DNA from: an uncultured Eubacteriales bacterium
GTDB taxonomy: Bacteria; Bacillota; Clostridia; Oscillospirales; Oscillospiraceae
Direction: 5' to 3'
DNA: 26,831 nt
Assembly (NCBI GenBank): GCA_900545515.1
Contig: UQZA01000033.1
Location: 1 to 26,831 of the forward strand
Part shown: one piece after another, positions 1 through 8,429 of the stretch
Layout: each line of letters begins with the position of its first letter
Numbering within the stretch: position 1 is the first letter of the stretch
The notes under the pieces: model-generated
The model's database searches: none
The model's input: the letters and a program-made list of their open reading frames with translations, nothing else
What the model was told of the DNA's origin: nothing
Made by a program: the position numbers and the translations under genes

Positions 1-98
1 TCAGTGTCCGTGAATACATTGAAGATCACCCGGCGTATCGGTACGCGGTAGCCCCGGGTGTATTGCTTATCCTGGTTGCGCTTCCAATAGGGCGGTAA
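1..98 (+). CDS. possible C-terminal end of an upstream membrane protein
   Basis: A plus-strand frame is open from the left edge (first full codon at 3) to a TAA at 96-98. Its last 32 codons read as a charged stretch (REYIEDH) followed by a hydrophobic run (APGVLLILVALPIG) that could be a final membrane helix. No start lies inside the window, so it would be the tail of a gene beginning to the left. It would converge on, and overlap by about 32 bases, the end of the minus-strand gene at 67-249. An open run of this length can occur by chance in GC-rich DNA, so this is only a candidate; the flanking sequence would decide it. Confidence 0.25.
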   Translation, partial: SVREYIEDHPAYRYAVAPGVLLILVALPIGR

Positions 99-249
99 TG
101 GCCTTGCCAATTTCGCAAGCGCTTTGGTGGACGCAGGCTCCGTAGCAGCAGTCTGCGTCCAGAAGCTCCGGGCCGTCCCACTCCACAGTGACCATACGGC
201 CCTGGTCCAGAACCCGGCAGTAGCCGGAAATGATCTTTTCCTCTGACAT
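67..249 (-). CDS. small Cys-rich protein of unknown function (60 aa)
   Basis: I do not recognise a named family. The 60-residue product has an acidic, soluble N-terminal part and a cysteine cluster in its second half: C34, C35, C39 and C45 (CC-x3-C-x5-C), plus C11. That spacing could bind a metal or a small Fe-S centre, but this is inference. There is no signal peptide or membrane segment, so a cytoplasmic location is expected. The ATG at 249 directly abuts the TAA of the GH13 gene upstream, and a GGAGGT motif seven bases before it lies inside the end of that gene, so translation is probably coupled. The position suggests co-transcription with the GH13 hydrolase, but nothing visible ties the protein to glucan metabolism. 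Confidence 0.72.
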   Translation of the reverse strand: MSEEKIISGYCRVLDQGRMVTVEWDGPELLDADCCYGACVHQSACEIGKAITALLEAQPG

Positions 250-2103
250 TTATGACACCTCCAGGGCGCAGAAGCCGCCCGGCAAAAGAATCAGGGTGTC
301 CGGGGCCACTGTCTCCAAATTGTGCCCCAGGAGCAGCCGTCCGGCGGGAATGCTCCAGGAATCGCCGGACCGGTTGACATAAATACCCACCCGTTGCGCC
401 AGCGGACCGTCCCAGCTCCTGACAAAGCCCAGCCGGCCGTCAGCCGCAGTGAAGAAGGAAATGGCTGTACCCCGCAGGGCAGGATTGTCCCGGCGAAGCT
501 GGCCCAGGCGGCGGTAGTGGGCCAGGAGCTCCTCATCCTCCCGCCCCCAGGGATAGGTCCGCCGGTTAAAGGGATCGGCGTAGCCCTCCATCCCGACCTC
601 ATCACCGTAATACACAGTGGGCGCGCCGGGCAGTGTAAACTGGAGGAAGGAGGCCATGCGAAGCCGCTCCTTCGCCACCAGAAGCTGCCCCGGTGAGAGG
701 TGGCGGGCCGCTTTTTCCTCCCGGCTCCCCTCAAAATCATCTATGAGAGCAGTGAGAATGCGGGGGGTATCGTGGGTACCCAGCAGGTTCATACAGCAGG
801 TCAAGACCTGGGGCGGGTAATTTTCCGCCAGGGTCATAATGGTCTCCCGGAAGCCCTTGCCATCGTCCCGCTGCCGGAGGAAATCGATGATGGCCTTCCG
901 ATAGGGATAATTCATAACGCCGTCCAGCTCCCCATCCACAAAATAGCGGCGGCGGATGTCATATGCAATTTTATTGGAAGCATCCTCCCAGACCTCCCCG
1001 ATGAGCAAAGCGTCGGGTTTGATTTCCCGAACCCGCTTTTTGAGCCGCAGGACGAACTCATCCGGCAGCTCGTCCACCACATCCAGCCGGAAGCCGTCGG
1101 CACCCAGCCGGAGCCAATGGGCCACCACGCTGTCCGGACCGTCGATGATATAGTCCAAATAAGAGGGGTCCATCTTGTTGACACAGGGCAGGGTGTCAAA
1201 ATTCCACCAGCAGTTGTAGGAGTCGGGGTAGTGGTAAAACTGATACCAGCTGCGGTAGGGCGACTGAGGATCTGCATAAGCGCCGTGGCCACCGAAGGCG
1301 CGATACCGGTCAAAATACAAGCTGTTGGAACCGGTGTGGGAGAAAACACCGTCCAGAATTACATGAATGCCCAGTCTCCGGGCCTCCCGGCACAGCTGCA
1401 CAAAATCCGCCTTGGTACCCAGCATGGGATCTGGGGTTTTGTAATCCCCGGTATCATACCGGTGACTGGAGAAGGCCTTGGAAATGGGATTCAGGTACAA
1501 AATCGTGGCCCCCAGGGAGGCAATATACGGCAGCTTTTCCGTAATACCCTGGAAATTGCCGCCAAAAAAGTCGTTGTTCAGCACCTCGCCCCGGTCTGTG
1601 GGCTGCCAGTGGACCTCTTCGGTCCAGTTCTGGTGTAGCGTGTAGGGCTCCAGCTTGCCGGTGAGATCACAGGAGCCGGACTTGGCGAAGCGGTCCGGAA
1701 ATACCTGATAAATGATGGCGCCCTGGGCCCAGGCCGGGGTGTGCGCTTCCTTGGGGACGCAGCTCAGCTGCCACCAGTCTCCGGCCTCCATATTGGTGTC
1801 CTCCCCCTGGCGCAGGAGGGAGAAGGTCTCATTGGGCGTAGTGATGCGGAAAAAATAGAAATACAGTCCCGGCTCCAGCGTAAACTGGCAGGTCCAGGTT
1901 TCATAGGGCGGCAGAACTGTCTGACAGTCCATAGGGAGCTCCGTAAGGAGCGTCCCGTCCTCCCGCAGCAGGCGGCACAGGGCCTGCCGGGTTTGGCAAT
2001 GCTGGGGAATCTTCATCCGAAGGGTGCAGGTCTGGCCCGGGATGATGGTTCCGAGGGGGTCTTTATGGGAGGGATCGCGGCTGTTGTATAGAATACGAAG
2101 CAT
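250..2103 (-). CDS. GH13 alpha-glucan hydrolase (neopullulanase/alpha-amylase-like)
   Basis: The product is a family 13 glycoside hydrolase expected to cleave alpha-1,4 (and perhaps alpha-1,6) glucosidic bonds. The start is set at the ATG at 2103 (MLRILYNSRD), which has AAGGAG about nine bases upstream; the frame is open 42 codons further to 2229, but that extension has no good ribosome binding site and crosses a hairpin. From this start the protein is 617 aa. An N-terminal beta-rich region of about 110 residues precedes the catalytic barrel. The four GH13 motifs are present: DGVFSHTG (251-258), DGFRLDVVDE with nucleophile D341, GEVWE with acid/base E370, and GTHDT with D445. There is no signal peptide, so it acts inside the cell. 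Lying next to the glycogen genes, it probably degrades or trims glycogen or imported maltodextrins. Exact specificity cannot be read from the sequence. Confidence 0.9.
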   Translation of the reverse strand: MLRILYNSRDPSHKDPLGTIIPGQTCTLRMKIPQHCQTRQALCRLLREDGTLLTELPMDCQTVLPPYETWTCQFTLEPGLYFYFFRITTPNETFSLLRQGEDTNMEAGDWWQLSCVPKEAHTPAWAQGAIIYQVFPDRFAKSGSCDLTGKLEPYTLHQNWTEEVHWQPTDRGEVLNNDFFGGNFQGITEKLPYIASLGATILYLNPISKAFSSHRYDTGDYKTPDPMLGTKADFVQLCREARRLGIHVILDGVFSHTGSNSLYFDRYRAFGGHGAYADPQSPYRSWYQFYHYPDSYNCWWNFDTLPCVNKMDPSYLDYIIDGPDSVVAHWLRLGADGFRLDVVDELPDEFVLRLKKRVREIKPDALLIGEVWEDASNKIAYDIRRRYFVDGELDGVMNYPYRKAIIDFLRQRDDGKGFRETIMTLAENYPPQVLTCCMNLLGTHDTPRILTALIDDFEGSREEKAARHLSPGQLLVAKERLRMASFLQFTLPGAPTVYYGDEVGMEGYADPFNRRTYPWGREDEELLAHYRRLGQLRRDNPALRGTAISFFTAADGRLGFVRSWDGPLAQRVGIYVNRSGDSWSIPAGRLLLGHNLETVAPDTLILLPGGFCALEVS

Positions 2104-2205
2104 AGGCGGAGCTCCTTGATGAAAGAATGAAATCGGGATGGGCGTCAGGCGGAGTTTCTGAGCGCCGTAGCTTTGTACTGGCGCGATACGCCTATCCCAG
2201 AGAAG

Positions 2206-2247
2206 GTACGGGGCTGTCTCAAACCACATTTTGAGACAACCCCGTAC
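2206..2247 (-). terminator. long hairpin between glgA and the GH13 gene
   Basis: Arms at 2206-2223 and about 2230-2247 pair over 18 positions around a short loop, with a core GGGGTTGTCTCAAA on the minus strand. The single imperfect position is a G.U pair in minus-strand RNA but a C/A mismatch in plus-strand RNA, which favours a function in the minus-strand transcript coming from glgA. No U-tract follows on either strand, so it may be an inefficient terminator, an attenuator or an mRNA-stabilising end rather than a full stop. Confidence 0.5.
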
Positions 2248-2294
2248 GGTTTCTCCAGCCGGTTGGTTGGGTAACCGGTTCCGCCTCTGGGGGA

Positions 2295-3734
2295 TTAGCC
2301 CTTCAGGCGGTGAAACAGCTCCATATATTTTTCTGCAGGCTTTTTCCAGCTGAAGTCCGCGGACATATCCCGCCGGATGAGATCCTTCCAGCCGTCCTGG
2401 TCATGCCAGTACAGGCCCAAGCAGCGGTCGATGGCGCCCCAGAAATCGTCTCCGTTATAGCTCTGGAAGGTATATCCCAGGCCGGTGTTGGTGGAGGAAT
2501 CCACAGGGGGCACGGTATCCTTCAATCCGCCGGTGGCATTGACCACAGGGACGGTGCCATAGCGCATGGCGTTCATCTGGCTGAGGCCGCAGGGCTCCGA
2601 CTTGGAGGGCATGAGGTATACATCCGCTCCGGCGTAAATCCGGTTGGCCAGGTTCAAATCAAACCGCAGCTGGGCAGAGACCTTATCCGGATACTCTGCC
2701 GCCAGACCCCGGAAAAAGTTTTCAAACCGCTGTTCGCCAGTCCCCAGAATCACCAGCTGCACATCCATCCCCAGCAGGCGCCGGGCAATGTAGCACAGAA
2801 GGTCAATGCCCTTATGGCTGGCCAGTCGGGTGATCATGGCCAGGACCGGAACCTCCGGGCGCTCCGGCAGGCCCAACTCCCGCTGCATGGCGGCCTTATT
2901 GGCAGCCTTACCGGCGGCAAAGTCCCGGATCGAGTAATTCTGGACCAGGGCCTTGTCTGTGGACGGGTCAAAGACAGAGACATCCACGCCGTTGGTAATC
3001 CCCACCAGTTTGTACCAGTAGCCGGACAAAATGCCATCCAGGCCATGGGCGTAGTAGGGATACCGGATCTCCTGGGCATAGGTTTCGGACACGGTGGACA
3101 CCATGTCAGCGCATTCGATGGCGCCCTTCATCATGTTGACGCCGCCGGTGAGGTCCATGATACCCCGGAAGGGCTCCGGAAGACCCAACACGTTGTCAAA
3201 GAAGTCCGGGTTGGCCCAGCCCTGATACTCAATGTTGTGGATGGTGAAGACCGTCTTGGTATAGGGGAAGACCCCCCGGTACTGGGCGTTCAGGTACACC
3301 GGAACCATGGCAGTCTGCCAGTCGTTGGACTGGATCACATCCGGGTAGAACTGGAGCACCGCCATGGCGTCCAGCACAGCCTTGGAGAAGAAGGCGTACC
3401 GTTCTCCGTCATCCAAGTAACCATAGAGGCCGTCCCGGCCAAAGTAATACTCATTGTCGATGAAATACACCGTGGGCTGCTTCTTGTGGCCCTTGGCTTT
3501 CAGCTTGTGCAGGCCGGCATACTGCTCCCGCCAGGACAGACCCACCCGGAACTCTGCGCAAAGCTCCGTCTCGTAAGCGGGGTTTTCTTTCACCCGCTTG
3601 TAGTACGGGAGAAACAGGCAGACCTCATTGTCCGGGATTCTGGCCAATTCATTGGGCAGGCCCAGCATCACATCGCCCAGGCCGCCAGACTTGACATAGG
3701 GGGCAGCCTCCGAGGCTGTCATGGCAATTTTCAT
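2295..3734 (-). CDS. glgA: glycogen synthase (ADP-glucose, GT5)
   Basis: GlgA transfers glucose from ADP-glucose to the non-reducing end of a growing alpha-1,4-glucan. At 479 aa it has the usual bacterial GlgA length. The N-terminal Rossmann half carries the ADP-glucose motif KSGGLGD (15-21); HNIEYQG follows near 166-172. The C-terminal half has TRLASHKGIDL (302-312), the GT5 signature PSKSEPCGLSQ (376-386, with the conserved E380), and a GGLKDTV loop. The loop that usually reads HDWH/HDWQ is NDWQ here (137-140). The start ATG overlaps the glgD stop as ATGA, so the two are translationally coupled. The enzyme is cytoplasmic and follows glgB, glgC and glgD in transcription order, so it receives ADP-glucose from the pyrophosphorylase encoded just before it. 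A hairpin about 50 bases after the stop may separate it from the GH13 gene. Confidence 0.97.
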   Translation of the reverse strand: MKIAMTASEAAPYVKSGGLGDVMLGLPNELARIPDNEVCLFLPYYKRVKENPAYETELCAEFRVGLSWREQYAGLHKLKAKGHKKQPTVYFIDNEYYFGRDGLYGYLDDGERYAFFSKAVLDAMAVLQFYPDVIQSNDWQTAMVPVYLNAQYRGVFPYTKTVFTIHNIEYQGWANPDFFDNVLGLPEPFRGIMDLTGGVNMMKGAIECADMVSTVSETYAQEIRYPYYAHGLDGILSGYWYKLVGITNGVDVSVFDPSTDKALVQNYSIRDFAAGKAANKAAMQRELGLPERPEVPVLAMITRLASHKGIDLLCYIARRLLGMDVQLVILGTGEQRFENFFRGLAAEYPDKVSAQLRFDLNLANRIYAGADVYLMPSKSEPCGLSQMNAMRYGTVPVVNATGGLKDTVPPVDSSTNTGLGYTFQSYNGDDFWGAIDRCLGLYWHDQDGWKDLIRRDMSADFSWKKPAEKYMELFHRLKG

Positions 3735-4849
3735 ACAATTTCACCCCGCTTGACAATCATGGGATTTTCCGGGGTACCGATGAGGCGGACGCCGGGCCGG
3801 ACGACTACGTCCTTATCCAAAATGGCGCAATACAATTCGGCTCCTGCGCCAATGGAGCAATCGTTCATGATCACGCAGTTCTTGACCTGAGCGCCCTCCC
3901 CCAGACGGACCTGGCGGAAAAACACAGAGTGCTCTGCTTCGCCATCCAGTTGGCAGCCGTCGGCTACAATGCAGTCACCAATCTGGGCATTCTCACCATA
4001 GGTGGTGGGCACCCGGTCCCGGACCTTGGTGTAGATGTTCCGGTCTGTGCGGAACAGATTGTGACGGGTGTCATAATCAGTGAGAGCCAGATTGTTCCGG
4101 TAATACTCCAAGGTGCTTTCATTGAACATAGCCACGCCCTCAAAGCTGTACACACCCACCGTGAGGTTTTTGTCGTTGAACTGCTTCAGAAGGAAGTCCC
4201 GTTCAAAACGGTAGCGGCTCCGGGCCACAGATTCCTTCACAAAGTAAATGAGAAGCTCCCGGCTGATGACAAAGATACCCATGCTGGCCAGATACTCCGG
4301 ACCGGCGCAGTAGTCCACCGCCATGTCGGCGAGCTGCCCCTGTTCATCCAGTCGGATGCCCAGGTCCAGCTGCTTGGTCCCGTTGGCGATTCCCTCCTTG
4401 ACCACGACAGTAATGTCTTTGCCGCTGGCCACATGCCGCTCCAGGACCTTCTCCAGGTCGATGTTGCAAAGCACGTTGCTGTCAGCCAGAATGACATATT
4501 CCTCCAACGAATTTTCCAGGAAGACCATGGCGGAGTTTAGCGCCTCCAGCTTCCCTCGGTAGCTGCCGTTGTGGCCCAGGGCAAAGGGAGTCAGGTACTC
4601 CAGGCCCCCCTCCTCCAGGTCCAGGTCCCACTCCTGGCCGGAGCCGATGTGGTTCATCAGGGACTGGTAATTGTATTTGGTGATCACACCGATGTGGCGA
4701 ATGCCGGAATTGGACATATTGGACAGGGTGAAATCAATCTGGCGGTACCGGCCGCCATAGGGCAAGGACGCGATGGTACGCTTATTGGTGAGCTCCCCCA
4801 GGGAGCTATCATAAATGTTGGCGAAAATAATACCCATTGCTTTCATCAT
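3731..4849 (-). CDS. glgD: GlgD, regulatory subunit of glucose-1-phosphate adenylyltransferase
   Basis: GlgD is the non-catalytic or weakly catalytic paralogue that pairs with GlgC in Firmicutes to form ADP-glucose pyrophosphorylase. The 372-aa product starts at the ATG at 4849 (MMKAMGIIFAN); an AGGAGG lies six bases upstream, whereas the longer open frame to 4963 runs into the glgC gene and has no such site. The N-terminal nucleotidyltransferase domain keeps YGGRYRQIDF, but where GlgC has LAGGQGSRL this protein has a divergent FANIYDSSLGEL segment, as expected for GlgD. The C-terminal third has the hexapeptide-repeat pattern of a left-handed beta-helix (for example IGDCIVADGCQLDG). Only 13 bases separate it from glgC, and it overlaps glgA by four. 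Confidence 0.95.
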   Translation of the reverse strand: MMKAMGIIFANIYDSSLGELTNKRTIASLPYGGRYRQIDFTLSNMSNSGIRHIGVITKYNYQSLMNHIGSGQEWDLDLEEGGLEYLTPFALGHNGSYRGKLEALNSAMVFLENSLEEYVILADSNVLCNIDLEKVLERHVASGKDITVVVKEGIANGTKQLDLGIRLDEQGQLADMAVDYCAGPEYLASMGIFVISRELLIYFVKESVARSRYRFERDFLLKQFNDKNLTVGVYSFEGVAMFNESTLEYYRNNLALTDYDTRHNLFRTDRNIYTKVRDRVPTTYGENAQIGDCIVADGCQLDGEAEHSVFFRQVRLGEGAQVKNCVIMNDCSIGAGAELYCAILDKDVVVRPGVRLIGTPENPMIVKRGEIV

Positions 4850-4862
4850 AATGTACCTCCTT

Positions 4863-6050
4863 TCACCGGACCTCGCCGGGCGCAACCACGGCGTTTTCCG
4901 GAAGCGTCTGGTTCTTACCCAGGACGCTGATCTTCCGCTTGGTCCCGTCGGGGAACGCGCCACCGATCACGGCGCCGGAAGAGATCACGCAGTTCTCGCC
5001 AATGATGGCATGGCGAATGATGGCGCCGGGCGCCACGGAGACATTGGGCATAATCACGCTGTCCTCCACCAAGGCGCCTGCTCCAATGGTGCAGCCGGTG
5101 GAAATGATGGAGTGGCGGACGGTGCCATAGATCTCGCCGCCTTCCGCAATGAAACAGTTGGTCGTTTTGGCCTCCCGGGCGATGTAGCTGGAAGGTAGGG
5201 CGTTATTCCGGGCGGAGATCTTTTCATTTTCTGCACCCCGAATGTCGAAGTTGGGCTGGGTGCCCAGCAGGTCCATATTGGCCTCCCACAGGGAGTCAAT
5301 GGTACCCACATCCTTCCAGTAGCCTTCAAAGTCATAGGCCCAGAGCTTATGTCCGGAATTCAAAAGTGCGGGAATCACGTTCTTACCAAAGTCATTTTCG
5401 GACTTGAGGTCCTCCTCATCGGCCACCAGGAACTTTTTGAGGATGCTCCAGCGGAAGATATAGATGCCCATGGAGGCGTTGTTGCTCTTGGGATGGGCGG
5501 GCTTCTCCTCGAATTCGTAGATAGAGCCATCGGGATTGGTGTTCATGATGCCGAACCGGCTGGCCTCCTCCATGGGGACGGTGCGGACAGCAATGGTGCA
5601 GTCTGCCCCGGTCTTCTCATGGGCGGCCAGCATCGCGGCGTAGTCCATACGGTAGATGTGGTCGCCGGAGAGAATGAGGACATTGTCCGGATCAAAGCGC
5701 TCAATGAAGGGGATGTTTTGGTAGATGGCGTTGGCAGTACCCTTGTACCACTCAGATTTTTTGCTCCGGGCGTAAGGAGGAAGCACCTGGGCGCAGCAAT
5801 GGGATTTGTTAAGGCCCCAGGGCTGGCCATTGCCGATGTATTCGTTCAGCTCCAGGGGCTGATACTGCGTGAGAATGCCCACGGTATCAATCCCGGAGTT
5901 GACGCAGTTGGACAAAGGGAAATCAATGATACGGTACTTACCGCCGAAGGGTACGGCAGGCTTGGCGGTGTTTTCCGTCAAAACCTTCAGCCGGCTGCCC
6001 TGGCCACCGGCCAGCAGCATGGCAATGCAGCGTTTTTTCTGAAAATACAT
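4863..6050 (-). CDS. glgC: glucose-1-phosphate adenylyltransferase catalytic subunit
   Basis: GlgC makes ADP-glucose and pyrophosphate from ATP and glucose-1-phosphate, the committed step of bacterial glycogen synthesis. The 395-aa protein has the full nucleotidyltransferase loop LAGGQGSRL (13-21), followed by KPAVPFGGKYRIIDFPLSN, the metal-binding ILSGDHIYRMDY segment, the sugar-phosphate region EFEEKP, and FEGYWKDVGT. A C-terminal left-handed beta-helix of hexapeptide repeats ends the protein. AAAGGAG stands upstream of the ATG. It follows glgB by 86 bases, with a small hairpin in the gap, and precedes glgD by 13, so the order glgB-glgC-glgD-glgA fits one transcript. Such enzymes are normally controlled allosterically by glycolytic metabolites; the effector cannot be read here. 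Confidence 0.97.
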   Translation of the reverse strand: MYFQKKRCIAMLLAGGQGSRLKVLTENTAKPAVPFGGKYRIIDFPLSNCVNSGIDTVGILTQYQPLELNEYIGNGQPWGLNKSHCCAQVLPPYARSKKSEWYKGTANAIYQNIPFIERFDPDNVLILSGDHIYRMDYAAMLAAHEKTGADCTIAVRTVPMEEASRFGIMNTNPDGSIYEFEEKPAHPKSNNASMGIYIFRWSILKKFLVADEEDLKSENDFGKNVIPALLNSGHKLWAYDFEGYWKDVGTIDSLWEANMDLLGTQPNFDIRGAENEKISARNNALPSSYIAREAKTTNCFIAEGGEIYGTVRHSIISTGCTIGAGALVEDSVIMPNVSVAPGAIIRHAIIGENCVISSGAVIGGAFPDGTKRKISVLGKNQTLPENAVVAPGEVR

Positions 6051-6098
6051 GGGTCGCCTCTCCTTTATAACGATTTGGTGATGGAAATGGAATGAACA

Positions 6099-6114
6099 CC
6101 GGGCTTCGGCCCGG
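6099..6114 (-). other. small hairpin in the glgB-glgC gap
   Basis: The 16 bases CCGGGC-TTCG-GCCCGG (plus strand) form a perfect six-pair stem with a four-base loop. On the minus-strand transcript the loop reads CGAA and no U-tract follows, so it is not a standard terminator. It may protect or mark an mRNA cleavage point between glgB and glgC, or have no role. Confidence 0.3.
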
Positions 6115-6136
6115 CAAGGGATGGACGGTGAAACGC

Positions 6137-8059
6137 TCAGGCCTTGGCCTCTTGGGTCACTTTTTTTGCCTGAGCCGTGCTTTTGGACGGATTCTCCCGG
6201 ACATAGAAGGTGGTGGACATGGGGGGAATGTCAAAGCAAGCCGAGAGCTTGTAATCCCGGAAGCTGACCCGCTCACTCACAGCTGGGTGAATCTGTGTAC
6301 CGGAGCCGCCGTATTGGAGGCTGTCGGAGCACAAAACGGGCTTGTAAATGCCCCGGCGGGGCACGCCCAGGCGGTAATGCAGCCGCTCCACGGGGCAGAA
6401 GTTGCAGATAACCAGGACCTCCCGGTTCCGCCGGTCGATGCGGCGGAAGGCCAGGAGATTGTCATCCCCTGCGTCGGGCTGAATCCACTGGAAGCCGTCC
6501 CAATCCTGCTCATTCTGCCAGAACTGGGCGTGAGACAGGTAGAAGTGGTTGAGGTCCCGGACAAAGGACTGCATCTGCCGGTGCCGGTCGTAATCCAGAA
6601 GCAGCCAATCCAGCTGCTCGGCATACCGCCACTCAATAAACTGGGCAAATTCGTTGCCCATAAAGCTGAGCTTTTTGCCAGGGTGGGCCATCATGTAGGC
6701 GTACATAGCCCGCAGATTGCTGAATTTTTGGTCATACTCCCCGGGCATTTTGTTGATGAGGGAGGCCTTTCCATGGACCACCTCGTCATGAGACAGGGGG
6801 AGAATGAAGTTCTCTGAAAAAGCGTAGGTCATGGAGAAGGTCAGACTGTTGTGCTTGTACTTCCGGTAAATGGGGTCGGTCTGCATATACCGGATGGTGT
6901 CGTTCATCCAGCCCATGTTCCATTTGAAGAGGAAGCCCAGTCCCCCGTCAAAATCGGGTTTGGTGATCATGGGGAAGGAGGTGGATTCCTCCGCCACCAT
7001 GAGAGCGTTGGGCCGGACGCTGAAAGCGGCCCGGTTTACGGCACGCAGCAGCTCCATGGCCTCCAGGTTCTCCCGGCCGCCAAAGCGGTTGGGCTTGTAG
7101 TGAGTCCGGCCATAGTCCAGGTACAGCATGGAGGACACGGCGTCTACCCGCAGGCCGTCGATGTGGAACTTCTCCAGCCAATACACCACATTGGATACCA
7201 AGAAGGACTTCACCTCCGGCTTGCCGAAGTCGAAGATCCGGGTGGTCCACTCGGGATGCTCGTTCATAGAAGGGTCTGAAAGCTCATAGCAGCAGGAGCC
7301 GTCAAACTCGTACAGGCCCTGCTCGTCCTTGGGGAAATGGGCGGGAACCCAGTCCAGGATGACCCCAATGCCGGCCCGGTGGAGGGTGTCCACCAAAGTA
7401 CGGAGTCCCTCCGGCTTGCCATAGCGGAAGGTGGGGGCATAGTAGCCCGTCACCTGGTAGCCCCAGGAGGGGTCATAGGGATATTCAGACAGGGGCATAA
7501 ACTCCACATGAGTATATCCCATATCCTTCAAATAGGTGGTGAGGGGGCCGGCCAGCTCGGCATAGGTGTAGACGCTGCCGTCCTCCTTCCGCCGCCAGGA
7601 GCCCAGATGCATCTCATAGATATTCATAGGCGAGGTAAGCGGAGAACGGAGAGAACAATCCCGAATCCATCTCCCGTCACCCCAGGTGTGCTTTTCCTCT
7701 GTGCAGATGAGGCTGGAGGTATCCGGCAAGCAGGCCGCGCGGGTGCCGTAGGGGTCAGCCTTGTATACGGCAGTGCCATCGGGGCGGACAATATAGTATT
7801 TGTAAGGGCAGCCTTCGTAGCCGCGTGTGGTAAAGACCTCCCACACGCCGCGCTCCAGGCGCTCCATGGGCAGATCCTCCTGGTTCCAGAAATTGAATTC
7901 ACCCACCACGCAGATGCTCTTGGCGTTGGGGGCCCAGACCCGGAACACATAGCCGGCTTTTCCACGGCGGACCGTGCGGTGACAGCCTAGCAGCTCGTAG
8001 GCCCGGATGCAGGTCCCACGATGGAAATCCTCCAGAAGCTCTTTTGTTTTTTTATCCAT
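6137..8059 (-). CDS. glgB: 1,4-alpha-glucan branching enzyme
   Basis: GlgB cuts alpha-1,4 chains and re-attaches them through alpha-1,6 bonds, giving glycogen its branches. The 640-aa protein begins with a short N-terminal segment and a CBM48-type beta-sandwich (about 20-105, YVFRVWAPNAKSICVVGEFN), then a GH13 barrel. Motifs seen are DWVPAHF (236-242), DGLRVDAV (301-308) with nucleophile D306, VAEEST (355-360) with the acid/base glutamate, and LPLSHDEVVHGK (420-431). The C-terminal beta domain ends in a Lys/Ala-rich tail. The length fits the shorter GlgB forms with a single N-terminal sandwich. A GGGAG motif sits about 12 bases before the ATG, rather far. It is the first gene of the glycogen operon, and a promoter candidate lies about 70 bases upstream. 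Confidence 0.97.
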   Translation of the reverse strand: MDKKTKELLEDFHRGTCIRAYELLGCHRTVRRGKAGYVFRVWAPNAKSICVVGEFNFWNQEDLPMERLERGVWEVFTTRGYEGCPYKYYIVRPDGTAVYKADPYGTRAACLPDTSSLICTEEKHTWGDGRWIRDCSLRSPLTSPMNIYEMHLGSWRRKEDGSVYTYAELAGPLTTYLKDMGYTHVEFMPLSEYPYDPSWGYQVTGYYAPTFRYGKPEGLRTLVDTLHRAGIGVILDWVPAHFPKDEQGLYEFDGSCCYELSDPSMNEHPEWTTRIFDFGKPEVKSFLVSNVVYWLEKFHIDGLRVDAVSSMLYLDYGRTHYKPNRFGGRENLEAMELLRAVNRAAFSVRPNALMVAEESTSFPMITKPDFDGGLGFLFKWNMGWMNDTIRYMQTDPIYRKYKHNSLTFSMTYAFSENFILPLSHDEVVHGKASLINKMPGEYDQKFSNLRAMYAYMMAHPGKKLSFMGNEFAQFIEWRYAEQLDWLLLDYDRHRQMQSFVRDLNHFYLSHAQFWQNEQDWDGFQWIQPDAGDDNLLAFRRIDRRNREVLVICNFCPVERLHYRLGVPRRGIYKPVLCSDSLQYGGSGTQIHPAVSERVSFRDYKLSACFDIPPMSTTFYVRENPSKSTAQAKKVTQEAKA

Positions 8060-8129
8060 AGCGTTGTCTTTCTCCCTTTTTCACAGGATGGGCGGGGGGA
8101 GCCCGCAGAGGTACTCTATCCTCTCCCCC

Positions 8130-8158
8130 ATTATACCGTTTCTTGCGGGGAACTGCAA
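8130..8158 (-). promoter_or_regulatory. promoter candidate for glgB and the glycogen operon
   Basis: On the minus strand TTGCAG (8158-8153) and a perfect TATAAT (8135-8130) are separated by 17 bases. Transcription would begin near 8122 and leave a leader of about 60 bases before glgB. The -35 matches consensus only in its first three bases, so the -10 carries the call. Confidence 0.5.
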
Positions 8159-8381
8159 TCCTTTTTCGTCGAAAAGGCCATATTTTTCTGGGACCAGAGG
8201 CAGCACTTTGTTAAATCTGAGAATATGTCCCTGAAAAGCGCACATTTTTCCGCTGGAAAATATTAGGTTTTTCTTTGGCAAAGAGTGGATAAACTGTATA
8301 AAATACAGGAAAACCTCCCGGCATCTTGCAGATTTTATCTGATTTTAACATGCACTGGGCAGCTCCGGAGGAAAACAGCCG

Positions 8382-8410
8382 TTGACTTTCGCACGCACAT
8401 ATTATATAAT
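8382..8410 (+). promoter_or_regulatory. strong promoter for degV
   Basis: TTGACT (8382-8387) and TATAAT (8405-8410) with exactly 17 bases between them make this the closest match to the housekeeping sigma consensus in the window. A second TATAAT occurs at 8429-8434 inside the leader. The leader to the degV ATG is about 70 bases. Confidence 0.75.
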
Positions 8411-8429
8411 CTGATATGTCATATTAGAT
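8409..8429. promoter_or_regulatory. palindromic operator candidate at the degV promoter
   Basis: A 21-base near-palindrome overlaps the end of the -10 box and the expected start of transcription. The left arm ATCTGATATG and right arm CATATTAGAT pair at nine of ten positions around one central base. An ATTAT block outside the left arm is mirrored by ATAAT outside the right arm. Position and symmetry fit a dimeric repressor site, but no regulator gene is adjacent and none can be named. Confidence 0.42.

Noticed and set aside
700..1638. Long plus-strand open frame opposite the GH13 gene
   Set aside because: It mirrors a confident GH13 coding region, shows no domain motif and has no ribosome binding site; it is a GC-rich antisense artefact, as are the long frames opposite glgA, rnfC, cca and apeA.
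2104..2229. N-terminal 42-residue extension of the GH13 enzyme
   Set aside because: It has no good ribosome binding site and crosses the glgA downstream hairpin, while the ATG at 2103 has AAGGAG at good spacing.
3731..4849. glgD considered as a second catalytic glgC
   Set aside because: The catalytic GGxGxRL loop is replaced by an unrelated segment, as in the known GlgD subunit.
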